This document shows positions 29,458 to 38,848 of a stretch of 47,612 bases of DNA, one piece after another. The first letter of the stretch is position 1. The number at the start of each line of letters is the position of its first letter. This stretch comes from Thermoplasmatota archaeon (lineage in GTDB: Archaea > Thermoplasmatota > Thermoplasmata > Thermoplasmatales > Thermoplasmataceae): contig JAMDCA010000024.1 of the NCBI GenBank assembly GCA_023489435.1, positions 1 to 47,612 on the forward strand, read 5' to 3'. The position numbers were made by a program, and so were the translations under genes. The notes beneath the pieces were generated by a model. The model made no database searches. It saw only the letters and a program-made list of their open reading frames with translations, and had not been told where the DNA came from.

Positions 29458-30624
29458 ATGAGAAAGGTCTATGTCATTGATGCCAAGAGAACTCCTATTG
29501 GAAAGTTTGGCAAATCACTGTCAACAATCAGTGCACCCGAACTTGGTGCGCACGTCATCAGGCAAATAGTGCAGGAGACCCGCCTTCCGACACAGTATAT
29601 CGAGGAAGTAATTATGGGGAACGTTATCCAGGCAGGCGTGGGCCAAAACCCTGCGGGACAGGCATCCACCCTCGCTGGGCTTTCTGATGAAGTCGTAAAA
29701 TACACTGTGAATACAGTATGCGCCTCAGGCATGCTGGCTGTAGAAAACGCTTCAAGGGAAATATTTCTGGGAGAGCGTGATCTGATTATCGCCGGGGGGA
29801 TGGAATGCATGAGCAACACCCCCCTTCTCATGCCTTCAGCAGCGAGATGGGGAGTTCGCCAGCTCCTGGACAAAGAACTGAAGATGCAGGATTCCATGCT
29901 TACCGATGGGCTCATAGACGCCTTTTACCATGAGCACATGGGCTATTCAGCTGAAGCTTCCGGCCGCAAATTCGGGATCACGAGGAAAGAAGCGGACCAA
30001 TTTTCAGTCAGAAGCCAGGAACTCGCAAACAGGGCTTGGGAATCCGGCGAATTCAGAAATGAGGTAATCCCCATGAAGGAACTTTCAAAAGATGAGGGTA
30101 TCAGGACCACAACCATTGAAGCACTGGGTGCACTCCATTCAGCATTTGCTGAGAACGGAATACTCACTGCAGGAAATTCTTCCCAGCTAAGTGACGGTGC
30201 ATCTGCGCTGGTTCTTGCATCAGAAAAGGCAGTCAATGAGTTTTCATTGAAACCCATAGCAGAAATAACAGGATTCCAGGCGGCTTCACTTTCACCAAAG
30301 GATTTTGTGGAGGCTCCCGTCCCTGCCACAAGAAAACTCCTTGACCGGCTCGGAAAACCCATTGGTTACTTTGACTTAGTGGAGCATAACGAAGCATTTT
30401 CAGTTGCTTCTCTGATTGTCCAGAGAGAACTTGGCATTGAGGATTCGAAGTTCAATGTCAACGGTGGTGCAATCGCAATGGGCCATCCACTGGGAAATTC
30501 TGGCTCAAGGATTATGGTTACCATGATAAATGCCCTCAAACACAGGAAAATGGAACACGGTCTCGCGACTATCTGTCATGGCGGTGGTGGAGGCCACAGC
30601 ATATCCCTGGAGATGGTTTATTGA
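29458..30624 (+). CDS. Acetyl-CoA C-acetyltransferase (thiolase)
   Basis: VCASGMLAVENA active Cys, NVNGGAIAMGHPLGNSG, ATICHGGGGG. Confidence 0.95.
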   Translation: MRKVYVIDAKRTPIGKFGKSLSTISAPELGAHVIRQIVQETRLPTQYIEEVIMGNVIQAGVGQNPAGQASTLAGLSDEVVKYTVNTVCASGMLAVENASREIFLGERDLIIAGGMECMSNTPLLMPSAARWGVRQLLDKELKMQDSMLTDGLIDAFYHEHMGYSAEASGRKFGITRKEADQFSVRSQELANRAWESGEFRNEVIPMKELSKDEGIRTTTIEALGALHSAFAENGILTAGNSSQLSDGASALVLASEKAVNEFSLKPIAEITGFQAASLSPKDFVEAPVPATRKLLDRLGKPIGYFDLVEHNEAFSVASLIVQRELGIEDSKFNVNGGAIAMGHPLGNSGSRIMVTMINALKHRKMEHGLATICHGGGGGHSISLEMVY

Positions 30625-31457
30625 AGGTAACTGTCATAGGCGCAGGCACTATGGGCAGAGGAATCGCCCAGGTCTTTGCACAGGCTGGCAATGAAGTGGT
30701 TCTTACGGATGTATACCATAAGGCGTTGGAAACTGCCTCAGGCGAAATCCAGAAGTCTCTGGGGAAGCTTCACTCCAAGGGTGTAATTTCAGAGGACCCT
30801 GAACTGGTCTATGGCAGGATTGAATTCACAGGAGACCTGTCGCAGGGAAGAGACGCGGATATATTCATAGAAGCAGTGCTTGAAAAGTTGGAAATTAAAG
30901 AAGCGCTGTACAGGCAGCTTAACGAAATTGCAGGTGAAAACGCCATCATCGCAAGCAACACATCATCAATTTCAATTAACGCCCTCTCTGCTGCAGTCAA
31001 AAAACCCGAGAATTTCCTTGGCCTCCATTTCTTCAATCCCGTTCCAATCATGAAACTGGTTGAAGTAATTAAGGGGGTTCGGACCAGCCCATCCGTGGTT
31101 GAAAAAGCCATTGAGATCACCAAGCAGTTGGGCAAGGAGCCCGTAACATCGCAGGATTTCCCGGGATTCATATCAAACAGGATACTTATGCCGCTCATAC
31201 GTGAGGCAATTCTCACGCTTGAGGAAGGCGTTTCATCCAGGGAGGATATTGACAAGACCCTGAAACTTGGAATGAATCATCCCATGGGGCCGCTGGAGCT
31301 TGCAGACTTCATCGGGCTGGATGTGGTACAAGACATAATGGCTGTCCTTTACGGAGAATTTGGCGATCCAAGATTTAAGCCTCCCGTTACTCTTAGGAAT
31401 CTAGTCAATGCAAGGAAACTTGGAAGGAAATCCGGCGAAGGCTTTTACAAATATTGA
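30621..31457 (+). CDS. 3-hydroxybutyryl-CoA dehydrogenase
   Basis: VIGAGTMGRGIAQVFAQAG Rossmann, GLHFFNPVPIMKLVEVI; TTG start overlapping the thiolase stop. Confidence 0.94.
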   Translation: MKVTVIGAGTMGRGIAQVFAQAGNEVVLTDVYHKALETASGEIQKSLGKLHSKGVISEDPELVYGRIEFTGDLSQGRDADIFIEAVLEKLEIKEALYRQLNEIAGENAIIASNTSSISINALSAAVKKPENFLGLHFFNPVPIMKLVEVIKGVRTSPSVVEKAIEITKQLGKEPVTSQDFPGFISNRILMPLIREAILTLEEGVSSREDIDKTLKLGMNHPMGPLELADFIGLDVVQDIMAVLYGEFGDPRFKPPVTLRNLVNARKLGRKSGEGFYKY

Positions 31458-31469
31458 GGGGTGGTAAGA

Positions 31470-32216
31470 ATGGGATATGAAAACATACTGGTAAATGACA
31501 AAGGAAAAGTAAGGACAGTAACTCTGAACAGGAAATCTCCGTTAAATCCGTTGGATATGGATACACTGAGAGAGGTGAAGGATGCAATCCTAGATTCAGG
31601 AAACAGGGTAATATTGCTGCATGGTGCCAACAAGGCATTTTCGGCTGGAGCTGACATCAACAATTTCATGAAGCTCACCAACGACACGGCCGGGATATTC
31701 GCAAAAGAGGGGCATGACATAATGAATGCCATTGCCAGCTACCCTAGACCGGTAATAGTAGCTTTGCATGGGTACTGCCTGGGTGGAGGGTTTGAGCTCG
31801 CTCTTGCCTGTGACCTCAGGATAGCACATCCGGATACAATATTCGGGCTTCCGGAAGTTAATCTCGGAATACTCCCAGGATTCGGCGGCACCCAGAGGCT
31901 GAGACACATAGTAGGAGAGACTGTTGCTTTCGGGCTCATCTCTACAGGGAAGCGATTCAAGGCGGACGAAGCTTACAGGCTTGGGTTTTTGAATGAAGTT
32001 TCCGAGAAATATCTTGAAGTTGCAGAGAAACTTGCAGAGGATCTGTCCAAGAAACCCAAGGAATCCTTGAGATTAATCAAGCATCTTGTTAGGGTCGCAC
32101 CGGATGAAATGTTTGAGGAGGAGATAGACGCTTTCGGGGAAGTATTTGGGCATCCTGATAGAGAAGAGGGAGTCAGGGCTTTCCTTGAAAAAAGGGAAGC
32201 CAACTTCAAGGATTAA
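31470..32216 (+). CDS. Enoyl-CoA hydratase/isomerase
   Basis: AFSAGADINNF and GGGFELALACDLRIA, LPEVNLGILPGFGGTQRL. Confidence 0.94.
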   Translation: MGYENILVNDKGKVRTVTLNRKSPLNPLDMDTLREVKDAILDSGNRVILLHGANKAFSAGADINNFMKLTNDTAGIFAKEGHDIMNAIASYPRPVIVALHGYCLGGGFELALACDLRIAHPDTIFGLPEVNLGILPGFGGTQRLRHIVGETVAFGLISTGKRFKADEAYRLGFLNEVSEKYLEVAEKLAEDLSKKPKESLRLIKHLVRVAPDEMFEEEIDAFGEVFGHPDREEGVRAFLEKREANFKD

Positions 32217-32432
32217 TATCAAACAGCGACCTTCATCTGTTATTTTTTATTTCTCTCATTTTCATTAGAATCTGTATTTTTTCGGCATATCTCAAAGCTT
32301 TTATTCCATAATTGATTTTTGAGGGCATAATGAAGGGCCAAATCCATTGGATACGAAAGAAAGCGCCTTTCAAGCATGGTTTCGATTTGCTAAAAATAAA
32401 AATACTTAAATATAGACTAGTCGTTAAAGAGA

Positions 32433-32444
32433 TGACAATTGTCA
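32433..32444. promoter_or_regulatory. 12-bp perfect palindrome TGACAATTGTCA between TATA-like element and smc start
   Basis: Downstream of TATA-like CTTAAATATA (about 32404-32413), 14 nt before ATG. Confidence 0.4.
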
Positions 32445-32457
32445 GACAGGTTTAAAC

Positions 32458-35400
32458 ATGCATCTGGAATCTCTTGAATTGGATAACTTCAAATCGTTTG
32501 GAAACCGCAAGAAGATCATGTTCAAGAATGGCTTCACAGTGATCAGCGGCCCCAACGGAAGCGGTAAGAGCAACATAGGGGATTCTCTCCTTTTTGTCCT
32601 GGGAACTAGATCATCAAAGACCGTAAGAGCCGACAGGCTGGGCGATCTTGTCCACAAAGCCTCCAATGAGAAAAGGAACAGGAATTACTGCAGCGTTACC
32701 GTTACGCTTGACAAGGATGACAGTGATGCACCTGAAGACCAGAGGAAGATTGTGCTTAAAAGGGAGCTTGTGGCAGACACTGAAGGATACAAGTCAAATT
32801 ACTATTTAAACGGCGGAAGGGTCAGGCATACTGATGTCGCCAACCTCCTGGACTCGCTTCACATTTATCTGGACTCATACAGTTTTGTCCTCCAGGGGGA
32901 CATCAACAACATCGTGAAGATGACTGGATTCGAGCGGAGAAAACTCCTGGAGTCCATTTCAGGCATAGAAAGCTTTGATACCCAGATTGACAAGGCAAAG
33001 GTGGAAATTGATGCCATAATGGAAAACCTGTCCAGGCTTGAAGTTCTCACTGAAGAGACAAGGAAGAGAAGAGACCAGCTTGAGGTGGAAAAGAAAAGCG
33101 CTGAACGCTATCTGGAACTCGCAGACAGGCTGGCAAACCTGAGGAAGACCCTTCTCAACATGGAAATTGAAGGGCTAGGGCGTGAACAGAGATCGTACAC
33201 AGACAATCTGGATAAACTGGAGCTTGAAATCACTTCTATTAATGCCTCTATATCAGAATTGGAAGGTCAGCTTGAAAAGAGAAGGGCCAGAGAGGCAGAG
33301 CTCAAGCACAAGCTGGAAGTATCGGGGAACTCGCAACTCAATGAGATCAGGGAGCAGATCGACGGGAAGAGAGTCAGAATTGCAGAGCTGGGTGTAAGCA
33401 TTGAAAACGCCAAGGATCGTGCAGCAGAACTCAAGGAAGAGCTTGAAGAGAGTGTAGATACAATCAAGAAGTCAAAGAAGAAAATTGAATGGCTGGAATC
33501 CAACCGGAACGAAAACGGCCAGACCCTGGAAAAGATAAGGAAGGATATCCAGGAAAGGGCAAATGAGCTTCGTATTCTCAAGGATAAATCCAGCAAGAGC
33601 AATACGCAGATACTGGAAAGGCAGGAGAAAATCAGGGCAAAGGATCTGGAGATTAGGAACCTTGTTTCAGAAATATCTGCGCTTCAGGATTCAAAACAGG
33701 GCAAAACCTCTGAGAGATCACAGATTATTTCCCAGCTGGGGAGCATAGAGGAAAGAAAGAAAGATCTGGAATTCAACATAAGGGATGCGCTTTGGAGACT
33801 CAAGGACATTGAAAAGGAAGTTGGGGGAAATAAGAGAAGTTACGAGGACCTCAATGCAAGATATTACAAGCTGAAGAACAGGCTGGACGATCTGAGGAAA
33901 CGAAAAGACCAGATTCAGCAGGAACTGAACAGGATAGGGAGAGAGCATGCCCAGCTTCAGGCCACAACTTCCACAAAGTCAGGAATCCAGAACAGGGCAC
34001 TCACAACCGTGATGAATGCAAGGAACAGGAACAGCATAAGCGGAATCCACGGCACAATCAGAGAACTTATTAATTTTGACGACGAATTCAGGTCCGCTAT
34101 AGAAGCCTCTGCAGGTTCCAGGCTCAACTCTGTTGTGGTTGAGGATGATGGGGTTGCAGAAGAGTGCCTTAATCTCCTGAAAACAGAAAAATCGGGAAAG
34201 CTTACTTTTCTCCCAATCAACAAGGTACTTCCAGGCAGGCCAAGAGGAAAGGCAATTACCGTTCACCAGTCCGAAGGCTCAAGAGGCTATGTATTCGAGA
34301 AGGTATCATTTGATCAGAAGTACCAGGGAATAATCTGGTACGCATTCCAGGATACAGTCATAATCCAGGATGTTAAGACTGCAAGGAGGTATATGGTCGG
34401 GGTACGCCTCGTTACCATGGACGGCGATATTTTCGAGGCAAGCGGAGCAATAACCGGCGGGTACATGGACAAGACCCGGTCTGCTGCAGATATCGAACAG
34501 AAGATGGGGAAACTGTCCACAGAAATGAGGGAGCTTTCCCTTGAACTTGAAGGCCTTGATTCTGAGATAAACAGCATGGAGTCGGAATTTGAGACTGTAT
34601 CGCAGCAGCTCAGGGAAACTTCGAGAGACGAAGGCTCAAGGCAGACAGAGATCCAACAGTACAGGAAAATCTCCGAAGAAGGCAAAGGGCAGATTGACCA
34701 GTTCAATGCAAGCATAGAAAAACTTTCCCAGGGCCTTAAGATTTCAGAAGAGGGCATAAGGCACATTGAACACGATATCAAAGAACTGCAGGATAAGTCA
34801 GAAACCATTGACAGTGAAAAGACCAGGCTTTTCGAGGAAATAAGGGAACTATCGCCGAAATATGCTGAAAGGGAATCCGCACTTGAGGAAAGCCTTTCAG
34901 GATTGAGGGAGAAAGAGACAGAATTTTCCTCGGAACTGAGCAGGATTAATGCTGACATAAACAACATCAATGAGAGAATTCAGGAGCTGGAAGTAAAGAA
35001 CAGTGAAATGACTTCTGACATTTCAAAGCTTCAGGAACAGAAGAAATCCACAGAAATAGAAGTGAAGGTGGAGAATGAGGAACTTTCAAAACTAAGGGCA
35101 GTGGAAGCAGAAATATCAGAAAAATCCAGAGAGATTGTGGAAGCGCTCAACAGCAATGAAACCGAGATGAGAAAGACAGAGGAGCGCATAGAGATCAACA
35201 ATTCAAATATCTCTGCTAAAAGGGAAATTATACTCTCGCTGCAGATCAAGATAGAAAATATAGAATCCAAGATTGTGGAAGTGAAGCTGGAGATGGAGAC
35301 TGTTGGGGGCAGAGTCCTGGAAGACAGAAAGTCCACTCCCGAAATCAAGAGGGAAATTGAAGGATGCAACATTTCAATTGCAGAGCTTGGTCCAGTAAAC

Positions 35401-36000
35401 CAGAGAGCCATTGAGGATTACGGAATTGTATCAAAGGACCTGGAGGCCCTTGTATCTGAAGTTGGGAACATGAATTCTGAGAAGGCGGATCTGGAAGCCC
35501 TCACAGCCAAATTGAACGAACAGAAAACACGGGCATTCATGGAAATGTACCACGCCATCAACGATAACATGAAGATCATTTACAGGGAAATTTCAGGGGG
35601 CGGAGAAGCACTCCTTGAGATGTCTGATGAAAGCGATCCCCTAAATTCGGAAGTGCACATCAGGGCGAGGCCCAAGGGAACAAACTTCTCAAAGATCGAA
35701 GCATTGAGCGGTGGGGAAAAGAGCCTCACAGCACTTTCATTCATACTGGCAGTGCAGAGAATTAACCCGTCACCAATTTATTACCTTGACGAGGTGGATA
35801 TGTTCCTTGACGGAGCCAATGCCGAAAGAGTGGGCAAGATGTTCAGGTCAAACTCCAACACGTCCCAGGTGTTTGCCGTTTCTCTGAGGAAAGCCATGCT
35901 CAAGTATGCGGACAATGTCATTGGTGTAACGAGCTTTGACCAGGAGAACACGGAGGTTTTTGAGAAGTATGTGGGCAGTGACCAGGAGGCATTAACGTGA
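32458..36000 (+). CDS. smc: Chromosome segregation ATPase SMC
   Basis: GPNGSGKSNIGDSLLFVLG, long coiled coils, hinge, ALSGGEKSLTALSFILA, YYLDEVDMFLD. Confidence 0.98.
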   Translation: MHLESLELDNFKSFGNRKKIMFKNGFTVISGPNGSGKSNIGDSLLFVLGTRSSKTVRADRLGDLVHKASNEKRNRNYCSVTVTLDKDDSDAPEDQRKIVLKRELVADTEGYKSNYYLNGGRVRHTDVANLLDSLHIYLDSYSFVLQGDINNIVKMTGFERRKLLESISGIESFDTQIDKAKVEIDAIMENLSRLEVLTEETRKRRDQLEVEKKSAERYLELADRLANLRKTLLNMEIEGLGREQRSYTDNLDKLELEITSINASISELEGQLEKRRAREAELKHKLEVSGNSQLNEIREQIDGKRVRIAELGVSIENAKDRAAELKEELEESVDTIKKSKKKIEWLESNRNENGQTLEKIRKDIQERANELRILKDKSSKSNTQILERQEKIRAKDLEIRNLVSEISALQDSKQGKTSERSQIISQLGSIEERKKDLEFNIRDALWRLKDIEKEVGGNKRSYEDLNARYYKLKNRLDDLRKRKDQIQQELNRIGREHAQLQATTSTKSGIQNRALTTVMNARNRNSISGIHGTIRELINFDDEFRSAIEASAGSRLNSVVVEDDGVAEECLNLLKTEKSGKLTFLPINKVLPGRPRGKAITVHQSEGSRGYVFEKVSFDQKYQGIIWYAFQDTVIIQDVKTARRYMVGVRLVTMDGDIFEASGAITGGYMDKTRSAADIEQKMGKLSTEMRELSLELEGLDSEINSMESEFETVSQQLRETSRDEGSRQTEIQQYRKISEEGKGQIDQFNASIEKLSQGLKISEEGIRHIEHDIKELQDKSETIDSEKTRLFEEIRELSPKYAERESALEESLSGLREKETEFSSELSRINADINNINERIQELEVKNSEMTSDISKLQEQKKSTEIEVKVENEELSKLRAVEAEISEKSREIVEALNSNETEMRKTEERIEINNSNISAKREIILSLQIKIENIESKIVEVKLEMETVGGRVLEDRKSTPEIKREIEGCNISIAELGPVNQRAIEDYGIVSKDLEALVSEVGNMNSEKADLEALTAKLNEQKTRAFMEMYHAINDNMKIIYREISGGGEALLEMSDESDPLNSEVHIRARPKGTNFSKIEALSGGEKSLTALSFILAVQRINPSPIYYLDEVDMFLDGANAERVGKMFRSNSNTSQVFAVSLRKAMLKYADNVIGVTSFDQENTEVFEKYVGSDQEALT

Positions 36001-36770
36001 ATCAGGCTGAGGTAATGCAGAGCCTTGTCGTGCAGGGGACACTTCTCGAGAGTGACACCAAGTACTATGTTGAACTCCTGAATCACGACGTATCGGCTGT
36101 TGAATACAAGGACCCTGTGGAAAGGACGGTAGCATCGGTATTCAAGATGTGCCTTGATGGATCCATTGATCCATGGGACATTGACCTCAAAGCCTTTGTA
36201 AAAGTCTTCTCAGAAATAGTGGATGAGAACTTCAGGGACTTTGGCGCGGCTGGTTACCTCATATACCAGGCGTGGAAGATCCTCAATGTGAAAACCGTAA
36301 ATTCCCTGCAAAAGAGGCTTGTATTTGAAAATGGGGAAGAGAACGGGGAATATCCTGATGAAATTGAACAATTCTTCGAACCCCTTGAACTTTCAGTGAG
36401 GGAGCCTGTGAAGCATCAGGAGAAACGCAAGGTTTTCCTGGTTGAGTTGCTGGACGCAATGCGTGACGCTTACCGTGTAACACCGCATCATGGGCAGAAG
36501 AAGGAAATTCTCAGGGTTGAGCACACTGAAACAACCATTGAGGAGATCGTTTCAGGCATGCACGCGGAGGAGCCTGAGGAGGAGATCAACAGTGTCTACC
36601 AGACTCTTCTTCAGCATGGAATAGACGGTTTCATGGAAGAGTTATGGAACCTTTCCGAACTTAGCAGGGGGTCATTCTTCGTTTACTGCATGTTCCTCAT
36701 GAGAGAGAAGAAAATCCGCCTTTCTCAGGAAGTTCCATATGGGGTAATACGCATTGAAAAGCCGGAATAA
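35997..36770 (+). CDS. scpA: Segregation and condensation protein A (kleisin)
   Basis: ATGA-type overlap with smc; IDPWDIDLKAFVKVF, GYLIYQAWKIL. Confidence 0.88.
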   Translation: MNQAEVMQSLVVQGTLLESDTKYYVELLNHDVSAVEYKDPVERTVASVFKMCLDGSIDPWDIDLKAFVKVFSEIVDENFRDFGAAGYLIYQAWKILNVKTVNSLQKRLVFENGEENGEYPDEIEQFFEPLELSVREPVKHQEKRKVFLVELLDAMRDAYRVTPHHGQKKEILRVEHTETTIEEIVSGMHAEEPEEEINSVYQTLLQHGIDGFMEELWNLSELSRGSFFVYCMFLMREKKIRLSQEVPYGVIRIEKPE

Positions 36771-37014
36771 TCCTGCTGCTGATCAGGAATTCATCAGCGC
36801 TTCTGAAATCTCAAAGTACGTTTTCTGCAATGTTTCGTGGTACCTTGATAAAGAGGGGGCCCCAAGGAATCCCGGTTCGGGGATCAGGATGCAGAGGGGA
36901 GTCCAGTCACACTCATCACTGAAGAAAAGGCACAGGATAACTCAAATTGCAACATATGCAGTCATTCTGGTTGCACTTGTGATTTCCGGATATATTTTCA
37001 TCTCACTTTACTGA
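36754..37014 (+). CDS. N-terminal part of a split membrane-anchored Cas4-like nuclease
   Basis: ISASEISKYVFCNVSWYLD (Cas4 N-terminal Cys) and RGVQSH (GxxxH motif), then KKRHR and a TM helix. Confidence 0.65.
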   Translation: MKSRNNPAADQEFISASEISKYVFCNVSWYLDKEGAPRNPGSGIRMQRGVQSHSSLKKRHRITQIATYAVILVALVISGYIFISLY

Positions 37015-37015
37015 T

Positions 37016-37537
37016 ATGTCTTCCTTCTGGCTTATTCTGCTCCTTCTGATTCTTCTGGTGCTTCTTTTTGCAGGTGGAAAGCTAAGGAAAAAGGAAAAAA
37101 GCTATGCCATACCAAAAGGCAAGGAAGTGTACGAGGATCTCGAGACAAAGGGCAAGATATTGCGCTCATACAGGTATGGACTTTCGGGAAAACCTGACAT
37201 GATCAAAAGGAAGGGCAACTTGCTCATTCCATATGAATACAAGACCACCGATGCCAAAGTTCCTAGGGACGGACACATCTACCAGATGGTTGCTTATTTC
37301 ATCATTCTCGCCGATCTTTACCCTCACCTAGATATCCCTTACGGGGTGCTAAAATACAAGAACCAGGCATTCAGGATAGACAATCTTCCGGAGAACAGGA
37401 ACCGGGTCCTCAGAATAATGGATGAGATGCGGATGACCCACATGGAACCTGCAAGGATCCACAATAATTCCGGCAGGTGCTTCAAGTGTTCATATAATGG
37501 TATTTGCCAGCAAAAATTAATTAGTTCCAAACAATAG
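37016..37537 (+). CDS. C-terminal part of a split membrane-anchored Cas4-like nuclease (RecB-like)
   Basis: N-terminal TM, then GLSGKPDMI, LIPYEYKT, HIYQMVAYFIIL and CFKCSYNGIC (PD-(D/E)XK motifs plus three Cys). Confidence 0.75.
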   Translation: MSSFWLILLLLILLVLLFAGGKLRKKEKSYAIPKGKEVYEDLETKGKILRSYRYGLSGKPDMIKRKGNLLIPYEYKTTDAKVPRDGHIYQMVAYFIILADLYPHLDIPYGVLKYKNQAFRIDNLPENRNRVLRIMDEMRMTHMEPARIHNNSGRCFKCSYNGICQQKLISSKQ

Positions 37538-37549
37538 TCGAACCTCTAT

Positions 37550-38536
37550 ATGCCGCTACTGGAAGCCCTTTCAAGAAACATGGAGGAAGTTATCACCCAT
37601 GAGGAAATCAAAGCTCTCAAGAACACTGGTGCAAAGGCATATTTTGGCATAGAGCCATCTGGACTGCCCCATATTGCAACTGGTTTCCTCTGGGCAAAGA
37701 AGATGACGGAAGTCTACAACCAGGGTATTGAAACAATTATATTTCTCGCAGACTGGCACGCCATGATAAATGACAAGCTTGACGGGGACCTCGAAAAGAT
37801 AAGGCAGAGCGGGGAAACCATATTGAAAACCATGAAAGCATTCGGCCTTCCGGATGGAGTAAAGTTTGTGTGGGCAAAGGATCTTGTTGCAAATTCTGAT
37901 TACTGGAAACTGCTTCTGCAGGTGGCAAAGAACTCAAACCTTTCAAGGGTCACCAGGGCACTCCCAATTATGGGGAGAAGCGAGGAGGACGCGGAGAAGG
38001 ATTTCAGCAAATTCATTTACCCTCTTATGCAGGTAACTGACATATTCTACATGGATCTGGATATCGCCTTTGGTGGCATGGATCAAAGGCATGCTCACAT
38101 GCTTGCCAGAGACATTGCCGAAAAGATGGGCAAGAAGAAAGTCATATCGATTCACGGTCCCCTGCTGGGCAGCCTCAAAGGGTCCGGCAGGATGGACACT
38201 TTCAAGAAGATGTCCAAGAGTGATCCGGATTCGGCTATATTCATATCAGACTCAAGAGAAGAGGTCAACCGCAAGCTAAAAGGTGCCTTCTGTCCCACAG
38301 GGCAGGTTGATGGAAACCCTGTCATGGATTTGTTCAAGCATGTGGTTTTTCCTTACATAGGGCACGAGATAACCATACACCGGCCTCCAAGCAAGGGCGG
38401 GGAGCTTCAGGTAAACACTTTCGATGAACTGAAGACGCGATTTCTCAAAAATGAGATCCATCCAATGGATCTAAAAACAGCGGCAGCCGACTCTTTGAAC
38501 GAAATGATTGAACCTGGAAGAGCAGTTTTCAGGTGA
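37550..38536 (+). CDS. tyrS: Tyrosyl-tRNA synthetase
   Basis: YFGIEPSGLPHIATG (HIGH-like), GGMDQRHAHMLARD, KMSKS. Confidence 0.9.
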   Translation: MPLLEALSRNMEEVITHEEIKALKNTGAKAYFGIEPSGLPHIATGFLWAKKMTEVYNQGIETIIFLADWHAMINDKLDGDLEKIRQSGETILKTMKAFGLPDGVKFVWAKDLVANSDYWKLLLQVAKNSNLSRVTRALPIMGRSEEDAEKDFSKFIYPLMQVTDIFYMDLDIAFGGMDQRHAHMLARDIAEKMGKKKVISIHGPLLGSLKGSGRMDTFKKMSKSDPDSAIFISDSREEVNRKLKGAFCPTGQVDGNPVMDLFKHVVFPYIGHEITIHRPPSKGGELQVNTFDELKTRFLKNEIHPMDLKTAAADSLNEMIEPGRAVFR

Positions 38537-38540
38537 TCCT

Positions 38541-38690
38541 TTATTTCATTTTTTCCAGAATGACGGCATCACCATCAAAGTAGTATCCCAGAATGTCCTC
38601 AGGATTAATCCCAAGCCTTTCTGACACTTTTCTGGGAAGTGTAATTCTCAGTGAGCTACCCCTTTTTGAAACGTGCGAAACATCAAGCAA
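38541..38690 (-). CDS. AbrB/SpoVT-like swapped-hairpin DNA-binding protein (49 aa)
   Basis: MLDVSHVSKRGSSLRITLPRKVSERLGINPEDILGYYFDGDAVILEKMK with TTG start; TATA-like TTTATATA at about 38735-38742 on the minus strand. Confidence 0.72.
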   Translation of the reverse strand: MLDVSHVSKRGSSLRITLPRKVSERLGINPEDILGYYFDGDAVILEKMK

Positions 38691-38848
38691 TATCTTAGTT
38701 TTCTCAGCCGTAAAGAATGTATCCCCGTTAAGGTATATAAACTAATTGCATCATTGTAAGTTGTTTGCAACATTTCTAATGATGAACTAATTCTTATAAT
38801 TCCCGTTGTGGTTATGATAAAGAATAGGTAAAATGTTCAATTTGGCAC

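Noticed and set aside
32330-32455. 41-aa plus-strand ORF MKGQIHWIRKKAPFKHG...MTIVRQV upstream of smc
   Set aside because: Overlaps the smc TATA box and palindromes; likely a chance ORF in a promoter region.
34314-34970. 218-aa minus-strand ORF, Ser/Leu-rich
   Set aside because: Mirror of SMC coiled-coil codons; low-complexity composition typical of antisense artefacts.
36754-37537. Programmed frameshift joining the two Cas4-like ORFs
   Set aside because: I saw no obvious slippery heptamer at the junction, and ORF 2 has its own ATG 1 nt after the ORF 1 stop; termination-reinitiation is simpler. A sequencing error cannot be excluded.
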